DNA from: Roseiarcus sp963820775
GTDB lineage: Bacteria; Pseudomonadota; Alphaproteobacteria; Rhizobiales; Beijerinckiaceae
Length of the DNA stretch: 64,000 nt
Reading direction: 5' to 3'
Assembly: GCA_963820775.1 (NCBI GenBank)
Contig: CAWGBF010000011.1
Location: 62,001-126,000 of the forward strand
Shown: positions 35,261 through 43,684 of the stretch, in pieces
Layout of the letters: each line of letters opens with the position of its first letter
Position numbering within the stretch: position 1 is the first letter of the stretch
Position numbers and translations under genes: made by a program
Notes under the pieces: model-generated
The model's database searches: none
What the model was told of the DNA's origin: nothing
The model's input: only the letters and a program-made list of their open reading frames with translations

Positions 35261-36001
35261 ATGACTTTGGCGACCGACGGCGCTCCGAGATCGTTTTCGG
35301 ATCGCGTCTTGCGATTCCTGGAGCGGGTCGAGCACCGGATCGCGAGGACGGATTGCGAACGGGAAGCGGCGTTTCAGCTGCGACACGACGCCTACGTGCG
35401 CAACGACTTGATGAAACCGCAAGCCGATCGAAGACTATTCGACAAGCGCTATGACATCGCCGACAACGCCTGGATTACGCTGACCTTCGTCGACGGCGAA
35501 GTGGCCGCCACGACAAGGCTCAATCTTGGAACCGGCGAAGATTCCCTTCTGCCCAGCATGGCCGTCTATCCCGATGTGGTCGCGCCAAAACTGAGAGCGG
35601 GATTTGTGATCCTCGAAACGACCCGACTCGCGGCGAATATTCGAATTTCGGGATCGAATCCGGAACTGGCCTATGTTGCGATGCGCCCGGGCTACATGGC
35701 CGCCTTGCATTTCGATATTGATTTCGCGGTCGCCTCGCCGCGCCTTGAGCATATGGCGTTTTACCGGCGAGTGCTTTTGTTTTCGCAATGGTGCGAGCCG
35801 CGCCCCTATCCAGGCTTGAGCGCGAAATTCGGCTGCATGGGCGCTGATTTTCATGCGTCCAGGGAGCGGATTGAGTTGCGCTATCCCTTTTTCAAGTCCG
35901 AGCCGGCGGAAAGAGAGTCGTTGTTCGGGCCGAACTCGCGGCGGTCCAACCGCGCCGGGCGGGACGAGGTCTCGGCCGCCCGTCTCGTAAGCTCGGCCTG
36001 A
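35261..36001 (+). CDS. FeeM-like N-acyl amino acid synthase domain protein
   Basis: This 246-residue protein resembles the GNAT-fold, autoinducer-synthase-like family typified by FeeM. Landmarks are FQLRHDAYVRNDLMKPQ (as in LuxI/FeeM proteins), ITLTFVDGEVAATTRLN, and LETTRLAANIRISGSNPELA. Members join an acyl group from acyl-ACP to an amino acid. The start is ATG 35261; the gene begins just after the reverse-strand sensor pseudogene, so the two are divergent. The actual product is unknown. Confidence 0.75.
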   Translation: MTLATDGAPRSFSDRVLRFLERVEHRIARTDCEREAAFQLRHDAYVRNDLMKPQADRRLFDKRYDIADNAWITLTFVDGEVAATTRLNLGTGEDSLLPSMAVYPDVVAPKLRAGFVILETTRLAANIRISGSNPELAYVAMRPGYMAALHFDIDFAVASPRLEHMAFYRRVLLFSQWCEPRPYPGLSAKFGCMGADFHASRERIELRYPFFKSEPAERESLFGPNSRRSNRAGRDEVSAARLVSSA

Positions 36002-36007
36002 GAAGCT

Positions 36008-36298
36008 TTACGCTGCCGAGAGTGGTTGCCGGCGGGCGCGAAGCCTGGAATGCTGGGCGTAGGCGTCAAGCGCACCTTCGCTTGGATGTATCTTGCGCGC
36101 GCCGCACCAGTTCAGGAAATCGTCCAGGGCGACCGTTTCCAGACCTGCCTCTGCGCCGCCTAGCGAAAAGCCCATGAAGTAGCCGTAGCGGCTATCCAGC
36201 CAATCGTCATAGCTGCTGTAGTCCGACAACTCCGAAATGCATCCCTGCGCGCGCTCAAAATCGGCCGCGGATACAACCCCTACGAGAATCTTGGCCAT
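36008..36298 (-). CDS. hypothetical protein, converges on the FeeM-like gene
   Basis: This 96-residue soluble protein starts MAKILVGVVSAADFERAQGC and contains LDDFLNWCGARKIHPSEGAL. It ends seven bases from the FeeM-like stop in convergent orientation. Upstream in-frame ATGs at 36325 and 36352 are possible alternative starts. I do not recognise the family. The composition and codon bias look like a genuine gene. Confidence 0.6.
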   Translation of the reverse strand: MAKILVGVVSAADFERAQGCISELSDYSSYDDWLDSRYGYFMGFSLGGAEAGLETVALDDFLNWCGARKIHPSEGALDAYAQHSRLRARRQPLSAA

Positions 36299-36836
36299 AG
36301 TACATCCACGAGTATCCAGGGTTCTCATCGCCTCCAAGCGCCCCTCGTTCATGCACTATCAACAATTCGTAAGCGGGGAGTAAAGGCTTTAACTTAAAAA
36401 GCGCGAAGGAGACGGTGAAAAGCTCGCCCTCTTCCGTTTCGATAGGAATCTTTGCCGCGCGAGTTAGTCTAATTCAGCGCATTCCGCTAACTAGCGGCGG
36501 CGCCGCAACGACTAAAGTATTCTTATCGAATTGTGTCAACATTAAATCAAAGGCCTGCCGGTTCGCCAGGACGCGCAACCGGCGACGCGTCGACCTCGAG
36601 CCGCGCGTTGGGTAATGAGAGACTTGCGATCCCAGATGAGAACGACGCTTTTTCGCCCTCGGGGATTCGCCGCGCCCACTGAGGGTTCGGCCCAGTAAGC
36701 CGAGCGGGTGGCGTGCGAGGCCCAACGGGTTGAGCTTGCCGGCGGCGATCTGGTAATGGCTGCCGCTCTCCAAGTCTTCTTCTCCAAGTCTTCGGCGACT
36801 GGGGCTGCGGCGGCGTCCCCCTTTCGAGACCAGATC
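36299..36836. other. gene-free stretch before serS
   Basis: I find no gene with coding character here. The middle (about 36350-36560) is AT-rich, with several stop codons in all frames. A 14-base tandem repeat, TCTCCAAGTCTTCT, lies at 36767-36794 (one mismatch). The serS promoter should be in this interval but no convincing -35/-10 pair stands out. Confidence 0.5.
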
Positions 36837-38228
36837 ATGCATGATATCCAAGCGATCCGCGACAATCCTGAAGCCTTTGATGAGGGCTTGCGGCGCCGCG
36901 GGGTTGGGGCCCGCGCGGAATCGCTGGTGGCGCTCGACGAAAAGCGTCGGGCGGCTATCCTCGCGCTCCAGACCGCCCAGGAGCGGCGCAACGCAGTTTC
37001 GAAGCAGATCGGCGTGGCGATGGCGCGCAAGGATAGTGTCGCGGCCAACGATTATCGCGCCGAGGTCGCCGGGCTTAAGGCGACAATGCCGGAACTGGAG
37101 GCGGCCGAGCGGGAGGCCGGAGCGGCGCTCGATCTGGAACTCGCCGCAATTCCCAACCTGCCGCTCGATGATACGCCGGACGGCACGGACGAGAACGACA
37201 ATGTCGAGCTTCGCCAATACGGTAGCTTGCCCACTTTCCCAGACGGTTTCAAGCCCAACGAGCATTTCGAGATCGGCGAGGCACTAGGTCTCATGGATTT
37301 CGACGCTGCGGCTAAAATCTCCGGCGCTAGATTCGTGGTGCTCAAGGGCGCGTTGGCGCGACTCGAGCGCGCGCTCGAGCAATTCATGCTCGACCTGCAC
37401 ACAAGCGAGCATGGCTATGTCGAGGTCTCACCGCCAGTTTTGGTGCGCGACGCGGCGATGTTTGGCACCGCGCAATTGCCGAAGTTCGAGGACGACCAAT
37501 TCTGGGCCGTGAGCGGCGAACTTCTCCGCCCGCCGTCCAATGAAGAGATCGCGCTCCTGGACCCGCTTGACGCCCAGGCCGCGCTGGCAAGCCGGCTCAA
37601 CGGCATCAAGAGCGCCCGGTTCGGCTTGATCCCCACCGCCGAGGTTCCGCTCACCAATCTCGTGCGCGAGAGCATCGTCCAAGAAAGGACCCTGCCGCTG
37701 CGCTTCACCGCCGGAACTTTGTCTTTTCGGGCGGAGGCGGGGGCCGCAGGGCGGGACACGCGCGGCATGATCCGCCAGCACCAGTTCAAGAAGGTCGAAC
37801 TGGTCTCGATCACCACGCCCGAACAGTCGCGCGACGAGCACGAGCGCATGACGGGCTGCGCCGAGGAGGTGCTCAAGCGCCTGGGCCTGCATTTCCGCAC
37901 CATGGCGCTGTGCGCCGGCGACATGGGCTTTGCGGCGCAGAAGACCTATGACATCGAAGTCTGGCTGCCGGGGCAGGGACGGTTCCGAGAGATTTCCTCG
38001 TGCTCGCTCTGCGGCGACTTTCAGGCTCGCCGCATGAACGCCCGCACCAAGGGCGCGGACGCCAAGACCACCCGGTTCATCCATACGCTGAACGGTTCAG
38101 GCGTTGCGGTCGGGCGAGCGCTGATCGCCGTGCTGGAAACCTACCAGCAGCCGGACGGCGCGGTCGCCGTCCCGGACGTTTTGCGCCCCTATATGGGCGG
38201 CCTCACTCGGATCGGGGCTGCTCGCTAG
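36837..38228 (+). CDS. serS: seryl-tRNA synthetase
   Basis: This 463-residue class II enzyme has an N-terminal coiled-coil arm (about residues 25-110) and a catalytic core. Core motifs are visible: HGYVEVSPPVLV (motif 1), FRAEAGAAGRDTRGMIRQHQF (motif 2) and NGSGVAVGRALIAVLE (motif 3). It is about 35 residues longer than usual. An extra stretch of about residues 221-260 (SGELLRPPSNEEIALLDPLD and following) interrupts the place where other enzymes go directly from QF to LIPTAEVPL. ATG 36837 gives the normal N-terminus MHDIQAIRDNPEAFD. Confidence 0.95.
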   Translation: MHDIQAIRDNPEAFDEGLRRRGVGARAESLVALDEKRRAAILALQTAQERRNAVSKQIGVAMARKDSVAANDYRAEVAGLKATMPELEAAEREAGAALDLELAAIPNLPLDDTPDGTDENDNVELRQYGSLPTFPDGFKPNEHFEIGEALGLMDFDAAAKISGARFVVLKGALARLERALEQFMLDLHTSEHGYVEVSPPVLVRDAAMFGTAQLPKFEDDQFWAVSGELLRPPSNEEIALLDPLDAQAALASRLNGIKSARFGLIPTAEVPLTNLVRESIVQERTLPLRFTAGTLSFRAEAGAAGRDTRGMIRQHQFKKVELVSITTPEQSRDEHERMTGCAEEVLKRLGLHFRTMALCAGDMGFAAQKTYDIEVWLPGQGRFREISSCSLCGDFQARRMNARTKGADAKTTRFIHTLNGSGVAVGRALIAVLETYQQPDGAVAVPDVLRPYMGGLTRIGAAR

Positions 38229-38572
38229 CAGCCATACACGAGCTGTTGGCCGATGTAGTTGCCGTAGGCGTCATAGATCGGCGCGTAGGACCGGCACCCG
38301 TAACCGCCATAGCCATAGCCATACGCGTAGGGCGCCGCCAGCAACGCACCAGCCGCCAAACCGCCTACGATAGCCGGCCCGGCCCAACCTCCGCCCCTAT
38401 GCCAGCCGCCTCCGCGCCAGCCGCCGCCATGCCAGCCGCCGCCGTGGAAACCGTCACCGCGTCCGCCGCCATGAAACTGGGCGGCGGCCGGTTCGCTCGT
38501 AGCGACAAGGGATCCCATAAGGGACAACGCGGCCAAGCCCGCTATCGTCGCCCTGGATACGGTGTTTCGCAT
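38225..38572 (-). CDS. exported Gly/His/Trp/Tyr-rich protein
   Basis: This 115-residue protein has a signal peptide ending around PAAAQF and a low-complexity run of GGGWHGGGWRGGGW units, then a hydrophobic Gly/Ala segment, a YGYGYGGYG stretch and a short conserved-looking tail (YAPIYDAYGNYIGQQLVYGC). A GGAGGT Shine-Dalgarno five bases upstream sets the start. Similar small surface proteins are common in Rhizobiales with no known function. It overlaps the serS stop by 4 bases in convergent orientation. Confidence 0.75.
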   Translation of the reverse strand: MRNTVSRATIAGLAALSLMGSLVATSEPAAAQFHGGGRGDGFHGGGWHGGGWRGGGWHRGGGWAGPAIVGGLAAGALLAAPYAYGYGYGGYGCRSYAPIYDAYGNYIGQQLVYGC

Positions 38573-38795
38573 TGTTGACCTCCATCCGTGGCCAAAGCCT
38601 CGTGCGTCAACGCCGCTAACAGGAAAGAGTTCCTCACTCCGGGAGAAAGCGGTCTGCGGTGATGAAGAGGCGCCGAAAGCGACCCTGGTGATGGGAAAAG
38701 TCCGGGCTTCCGGAGGCTCGATTGCCGTCCCGGACGTGTTGTGGCGGGACGCGCAACTCGCCGCGGACCGAAGGTTAGCGATGGAATTTCTTGGA

Positions 38796-38909
38796 TTAGG
38801 CTTCGAACGCTCCTTCATCGGCAGACCGTTCCCTTGACCGGCTGACACTCGCGAACACTACGAGCAGTGCGAACAACGCATTGAGGAATTCAGTTGGAAG
38901 TTCAATCAT
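38796..38909 (-). CDS. possible small membrane ORF
   Basis: A 37-codon frame (MIELPTEFLNALFALLVVFA...) has one hydrophobic helix. It overlaps the stop of the preceding small ORF by a few bases, which suggests a coupled pair of tiny membrane proteins. The evidence is only hydrophobicity and arrangement. Confidence 0.3.
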   Translation of the reverse strand: MIELPTEFLNALFALLVVFASVSRSRERSADEGAFEA

Positions 38910-39090
38910 TCGATGGCGCCTCGACCGCGCGCCAGCAGAAAACGAGAAATACAATCGTCGTAATGGCGCTGCCAGCTCCGTAAATAGCGATAATATCCAA
39001 AGCCTTAGCCTCCAGCACCCCGGAATCATCGGCCGTAAATTTGGGCGTCCGAATCACCCGCAACCTGAGATTGCGGTCGGGCCAGAGCAC
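38902..39090 (-). CDS. possible small membrane ORF
   Basis: This is a 62-codon frame whose C-terminal half is a transmembrane helix (AIYGAGSAITTIVFLVFCW) followed by a short polar tail. It could be real and coupled to the next small ORF. No family is recognised, and there is no strong Shine-Dalgarno. Confidence 0.35.
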   Translation of the reverse strand: MLWPDRNLRLRVIRTPKFTADDSGVLEAKALDIIAIYGAGSAITTIVFLVFCWRAVEAPSND

Positions 39091-39239
39091 AAGTCAAGGT
39101 CCATTTTTGTAGAACCTGATTTTCGAAATAGGCTGGTCAAGACAGCCTTAGGGGGCGGGAATCATATTGAATTCATATTGAATCGCATGTGATCGGCTGG
39201 GAGCTTCGGCGATGGCGCAAATCGTGGAGCCTGCCCCGG

Positions 39240-40001
39240 TCAAACAAAGCGGATCCGAGCGCCCTCAAGCGGAATTCCGGTCAGTTGCGTCGTCCACTCC
39301 TCGCCTGCGGCGACGGGAAAGGCGCGGGTGAGCGTTCCGGTCGTCACGATTTCGCCAGCAGTGAGCGCGGGGCTGAGCTCATCTTGCGCCAGCGTCTCGG
39401 CGAGATGGCGCAACGCGAATAGAGGCCCCTCGAGTACGTTCGCCGCGGCCCCGTGATCGACAAGGGCTCTGTTACGGAAAAGGTCGATTTCGAACCGCGA
39501 CAGCTCGCGCGCCCACTCATCCCGTCGCGCCGCCGCCGAATGCCGCGGCCCGACGAAGAGCCGCCCGTGCAGGAAGATCGACTGCACGATTTCGAAGCCG
39601 TGGGCGATCCAATCGATGCAATCGATGAGCGCCTGCTCGTCCATGCCGGGCGCTGGCGGGGCCGCAAGGCCAAACACGATCTCCGGCTCAATGCGCGGTT
39701 CGGCCAGGCCGCTCAGGGAAACCTCCAGTCCCTCGGGGGTGAGGTTCTGGACCGTGTGGTCATAGACGTAGCCCCAGATCGGCGCATAGACGCCGTATTC
39801 CGCCCAGATGGTCCGGTTGGTGAACCCGATCTTACGGCCGATCGGACGCTCTCCGCGCGCTTCTCTCCCCGCGCGGACAGTCGCGGTGATGTTGTACGCG
39901 TCCTTAAGTCCAAAGTCGGGATAGACCTTGGAGAAGGGATCGAGTTGCCGGCCGGTCCCGAGAACCTCGAGCACTTCTTTGGCGATATCGTGAAGGTTCA
40001 T
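39240..40001 (-). CDS. 2-keto-4-pentenoate hydratase-like protein, internally deleted
   Basis: This 253-residue FAH/MhpD-type hydratase has PIGRKIGFTNRTIW near the N-terminus, EPRIEPEIVFGL with metal-ligand glutamates, and VTTGTLTRAFPVAAGEEW near the end. Family members have about 16 residues (PGW.FAAADTVAA.G) between HGFEIVQSIF and LHGRL. Here the two join directly near 39571-39574, an in-frame deletion of a conserved loop. It may be inactive. The start is ATG 40001. Confidence 0.82.
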   Translation of the reverse strand: MNLHDIAKEVLEVLGTGRQLDPFSKVYPDFGLKDAYNITATVRAGREARGERPIGRKIGFTNRTIWAEYGVYAPIWGYVYDHTVQNLTPEGLEVSLSGLAEPRIEPEIVFGLAAPPAPGMDEQALIDCIDWIAHGFEIVQSIFLHGRLFVGPRHSAAARRDEWARELSRFEIDLFRNRALVDHGAAANVLEGPLFALRHLAETLAQDELSPALTAGEIVTTGTLTRAFPVAAGEEWTTQLTGIPLEGARIRFV

Positions 40002-40254
40002 GTGGCGCGGCGTCCTCCCTTCCTTGTCTTGGCTAATGTAGCTTACCACCGGGCTGCTCACTTATCACGATTAGATGACGACGTCCGTCCGCCATACCTT
40101 CGCCAACAACCCTTGTTGGACTTTCGGCGGAAGCCCTGCCGTAGAGCTTTGGCGGAACGCTTTCTACCAAGGGGGAAATCTGCGCGATTCTCATCTCCGA
40201 AACTCCATCTCGGCGTGCTTGCGAGATGAACTGCGGGAAGAGCTCTGAAATTCC

Positions 40255-40451
40255 TTCGCGCCAAAAATTTCCAGGCGGAGCAGATCTGCTTTCACCGCCC
40301 GACATTGCCGGACTTTCTGGATCGGGTCGTCATCCGCGCGCTCAGCATCGGCGAAAGCCGAGTTGATGTCCTCCTACAGCGCCACGCTTCCCATGTGTCA
40401 GTCAACGTCCTGCGTCGCGTGGGAAACGTCGAGGTGATGGTCAAGCCATAG
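40255..40451 (+). pseudogene. 3' relic of an amylo-alpha-1,6-glucosidase/GDE-type gene
   Basis: An open stretch ending at TAG 40449-40451 reads HRPTLPDFLDRVVIRALSIG, then SRVDVLLQRHASHVSVNVLR and RVGNVEVMVKP. This matches the usual C-terminus of glycogen-debranching-type proteins (P.LP.FLD.V.I..L.V, then D..L.R....V.VNVL.R.G.VEV). No upstream part of the gene is present. Confidence 0.6.
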
Positions 40452-40476
40452 CCAGCCGCCGAGTGCCTCGGGTTGA

Positions 40477-40623
40477 AGTCCGTACAAGTCGACGCTCGAC
40501 GGCGTTAGCCAGTTGTCGTCCAAGGCGCTGGACAACGCGGTCGAGGGTGAATACCGCGCGGTGCACGACGCGATGGCGACCACGGGCGATTTCCTCGCGA
40601 TTTCTGTGCCGTCACGCATTTAG
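40477..40623 (+). other. unassigned 48-codon open stretch
   Basis: Directly after the debranching relic the frame reads STLDGVSQLSSKALDNAVEG and EYRAVHDAMATTGDFLAISV with protein-like composition but no start codon or ribosome-binding site. It is probably another gene fragment. Confidence 0.25.
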
Positions 40624-40741
40624 CTCAAGTCTTGGAGCAAGATGCGATAGGGCGGTCAGCCTCGGACAAACGCCCCGCGCATGGCCCTTTTTCCGCAAAA
40701 CCCGCTCGCCTCGACGCACGGGCCGTGCGAAAACTTCGGCC

Positions 40742-41512
40742 ATGCGAATCCTGCTCACCAATGACGACGGCATCCATGCGGCGGGCCTCAAGCTCCTCGA
40801 GTTGATCGCGGGCGAGCTGTCGGACGACGTGACGATCGTCGCGCCCGAAAACGACCAGTCAGGCGTGGCCCATTCGCTCTCTCTCAGCGACCCGCTTCGC
40901 TTGCGAGAAATTGGCCCCCGCCATTTCGCGCTAAAAGGCACGCCGACGGACTGCGTCATCATGGGGGTGAGGAAAATCCTCGCCGATCGTCCGCCCGATC
41001 TCATCCTTTCCGGCGTCAATCGCGGACAGAACGTGGCCGAAGACGTCACCTATTCGGGCACCATCGCCGGCGCGATGGAGGGCGCGCTGCTCGGTGTTCC
41101 TTCGATCGCCCTGTCGCAAGCTTATGGCGGCGCGGTCGGGCGGCCGATGATCGAGTGGGACGCGGCTGAAACGCATGCCGCGCCCGTCATCCGCACCATT
41201 CTTGCCGCCGGCATCGCTCCGGGCGGCCTCGTCAATGTCAATTTCCCCGCCTGCCAGGCGTCCGAGGTGGCGGGAATCGAGCTCACCCGCCAGGGCCGGC
41301 GCAACGCCGAATTGATGCGGGTCGAGGAGCGGCGCGACGGCCGCGGCTTTCCGTATTTCTGGCTGATGTTCCAGCGCGGCGCCTACGAGCAGGCGGAAGG
41401 GACGGACCTCGCGGCGCTGACGGCCAAGAAAATTTCGATCACGCCGCTCAGGCTCGATCTCACCGACCATGATTCGCGTCTGCGACTCGAGGAGGCCTTT
41501 GCAAAGCGTTGA
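40742..41512 (+). CDS. surE: 5'/3'-nucleotidase SurE
   Basis: This 256-residue metal-dependent phosphatase of nucleoside monophosphates and polyphosphate starts MRILLTNDDGIHAAGL. The DD pair, the NDQSG motif and SGVNRGQNVAEDVTYSGTIA with metal-binding Asn are all present. It is followed by pcm and an nlpD-like gene in the classic stationary-phase survival cluster. Confidence 0.96.
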   Translation: MRILLTNDDGIHAAGLKLLELIAGELSDDVTIVAPENDQSGVAHSLSLSDPLRLREIGPRHFALKGTPTDCVIMGVRKILADRPPDLILSGVNRGQNVAEDVTYSGTIAGAMEGALLGVPSIALSQAYGGAVGRPMIEWDAAETHAAPVIRTILAAGIAPGGLVNVNFPACQASEVAGIELTRQGRRNAELMRVEERRDGRGFPYFWLMFQRGAYEQAEGTDLAALTAKKISITPLRLDLTDHDSRLRLEEAFAKR

Positions 41513-41549
41513 CGCAAACGAAACGACATCGGCGGGATAAGGACCCGTC

Positions 41550-42206
41550 ATGACCGTGGCCGAATCAGAAGAACGCGCCCAGTTCACGCTCGCCATGCGA
41601 GCGAGCGGCATCAATGACCTCGAGCTTCTGCGAGCGCTCGAGCGCGCGCCGCGCGCCCTTTTTATGCCGCCGAGGTTCGCCGACATTTCCGGGCGCGACA
41701 TTGCGCTGCCGATCGGTTGCGGACAGACCTCGCCGCCGCCTTCGATCGTCGCGGCCATGATCGCCGCGCTCGAGCTTAAGCCCGCACATCGTGTCTGCGA
41801 AATAGGAACCGGAACAGGATATTGCGCTGCGTTGCTCGCCCAGCTTGCGAATACGATCGTCTCGCTTGAGCGGTTCCAGACGCTGGCGGTCGAGGCGTCG
41901 GCAAGGATCAAGGCGTTCGGACTCGCCAATGTCACGGTGGATTGGGCGGACGGATTCGAGCAGCACCTCAAGGGAGAACAGTTCGATCGGGTTCTCGTGC
42001 AGGCCCTCATCGATCCGCCGGGCGAGGCTTTTCGCCGCCTCATTCGCCCGGGCGGGATTCTGGTCGCGGTGGTCGCCGGCCCGGACCGAGGCGAACAGCG
42101 TATCGTCAGGCTGACCGATACTTTGAGCCGAACCATCGAAGCGGGGGACATGGGGCCAGCGCGCGGGATGAGGCCGCTCGAGCACGGGCTGGCCCGCGCT
42201 CTCTAG
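41550..42206 (+). CDS. pcm: protein-L-isoaspartate O-methyltransferase
   Basis: This 218-residue SAM-dependent enzyme repairs isoaspartyl residues in aged proteins. Motif I is VCEIGTGTGYCAALLA, the substrate region is PIGCGQTSPPPSIVAAMIAAL, and LIRPGGILVAVV closes the Rossmann fold. It lies 37 bases after surE and should share its transcript. Confidence 0.95.
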   Translation: MTVAESEERAQFTLAMRASGINDLELLRALERAPRALFMPPRFADISGRDIALPIGCGQTSPPPSIVAAMIAALELKPAHRVCEIGTGTGYCAALLAQLANTIVSLERFQTLAVEASARIKAFGLANVTVDWADGFEQHLKGEQFDRVLVQALIDPPGEAFRRLIRPGGILVAVVAGPDRGEQRIVRLTDTLSRTIEAGDMGPARGMRPLEHGLARAL

Positions 42207-42336
42207 CCGCAACGCGCGCGTTCGACGTGCGGATTTCGACATAATTATCAACCGGCGATTTATCTTAAACCTTCCCTTAACTCGATCGGCGCAAACTCCA
42301 TTCAATGTGCAGTTGCGTGGGCGTGGGTGGAAGCCG

Positions 42337-43488
42337 ATGAGTGATTGCGTTGCGGGAACAAGAGGACGCGCTTTTCCGCGTCTTGCGCTGGCCGGGCTGG
42401 GCCTTCTTTTTCTGTCGGGATGTTCGTCCGACGTCACGCGCTTTTCCCAAAGCGACAGTCCTTTCTCCAATCCGTTCGCGAGCAACACGACCCACGCCGC
42501 GCCGACTCCTGGCGTGACGACGTCGCCGCTCGCGCAAGGCGCGACCGTCGCGCCTGGGACGCGCACCGCCTCGCTCGCAAGGCCGCAAGCGGTTGGCGGA
42601 TCGGCCGCGGGTTGGACCGCCGCGGGCGGCTCGCCGATTGTCGTCGGCAATGGCGAGACGCTGGACACGATTTCCGGACGCTACGGCGTGCCAGCCGCGG
42701 CGCTTCTTTCCGCCAACGGGCTTTCCAGCGCCTCTGAGGTGAAGAGCGGGACGCGCCTTGTGGTGCCCGTCTATCATGCCGATAGCCGCGCCGTCGCCAG
42801 CGCTGAAAGCGAGAAGGCGGAGAAAAAGCGAGACAGGGACGTCGCCGATGCTGAGCCGTCCAAGTCCTCCAAGACCAGGAAGGACAAAGAGAAAGAGAGG
42901 GCTTCCGCCAAAGCGGAGAAGGCCGACAAGGAGGCGGAGAGGTCTGCGTCGAAGGACGCTAGAGAGTCCAAGGGCGCGGCAGTCGCCGAAGTCGAGCCGT
43001 CCAAGTCGTCAGAGGCCAAAAAGCCGTCGATCGATAAGACGCCGACGGGCAACCTCGAATCCGGCGCATCACAATCGAAGGTCCCGCTGACCGGGGCTCA
43101 GGCCGACGCGGCCGGAACCGAGCCGGAATTCCGCTGGCCGGCGCGCGGCCGCATCATCCAGGGGTTTAAGGCTGGCGGCAACGACGGCATCAACATCTCC
43201 GTACCCTCGGGCACTTCCGTGCGCGCGGCGGAGAGCGGCGTCGTCGTCTACTCGGGCGACGAACTCAAGGGATACGGCAACCTCGTCCTCATCAAGCATC
43301 CGAACGGCTTCGTCACAGCCTATGGCAATAATGGCGAACTCGACGTGAAGCGCGGCGAAACGGTCAAGCGCGGGCAGGTGATCGCCAAGTCGGGCGACAC
43401 CGGCAACGTCAATTCGCCGCAGCTGCACTTCGAACTGCGCAAGGGATCGACGCCGGTCGATCCGACGAGCTATCTCGCCGGGCTCTGA
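42337..43488 (+). CDS. LysM/M23 lipoprotein, NlpD/EnvC-like
   Basis: This 383-residue outer-membrane lipoprotein has lipobox LFLSGC (Cys near residue 31), a LysM domain (about 110-155, GETLDTISGRYGVPAAALLS), a charged Lys/Glu/Ser linker with two EPSKSS repeats, and a C-terminal M23 LytM domain (about 265-380). LytM contains HFELRKG, but the first zinc-ligand motif is degenerate, with INISVPSG where HxGxD is expected. It is therefore probably a non-catalytic amidase activator. GGTGGA upstream supports ATG 42337. It completes surE-pcm-nlpD. Confidence 0.9.
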   Translation: MSDCVAGTRGRAFPRLALAGLGLLFLSGCSSDVTRFSQSDSPFSNPFASNTTHAAPTPGVTTSPLAQGATVAPGTRTASLARPQAVGGSAAGWTAAGGSPIVVGNGETLDTISGRYGVPAAALLSANGLSSASEVKSGTRLVVPVYHADSRAVASAESEKAEKKRDRDVADAEPSKSSKTRKDKEKERASAKAEKADKEAERSASKDARESKGAAVAEVEPSKSSEAKKPSIDKTPTGNLESGASQSKVPLTGAQADAAGTEPEFRWPARGRIIQGFKAGGNDGINISVPSGTSVRAAESGVVVYSGDELKGYGNLVLIKHPNGFVTAYGNNGELDVKRGETVKRGQVIAKSGDTGNVNSPQLHFELRKGSTPVDPTSYLAGL

Positions 43489-43684
43489 GGGCCAGGCCAA
43501 GAGTGGCGAGGTCCGGTCCTCCACCGGACCTCCACGAGGCCGATCTCCGAGGAATCCCCGACACACTCCTGATCCCTTCGAGCGGCCTATGAGGGCGGCG
43601 GGTCCAAAGAAAGGCCCGCCGCTTTTGATTCGCCCCCGAACGGACACGGAGAGCGATGCAAGCGAAAGCCCTCGACCCGCGCGA

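Noticed and set aside
40033..40305. 90-codon reverse frame between the hydratase and surE
   Set aside because: No family signal and it overlaps the debranching-type relic, which has better motif support.
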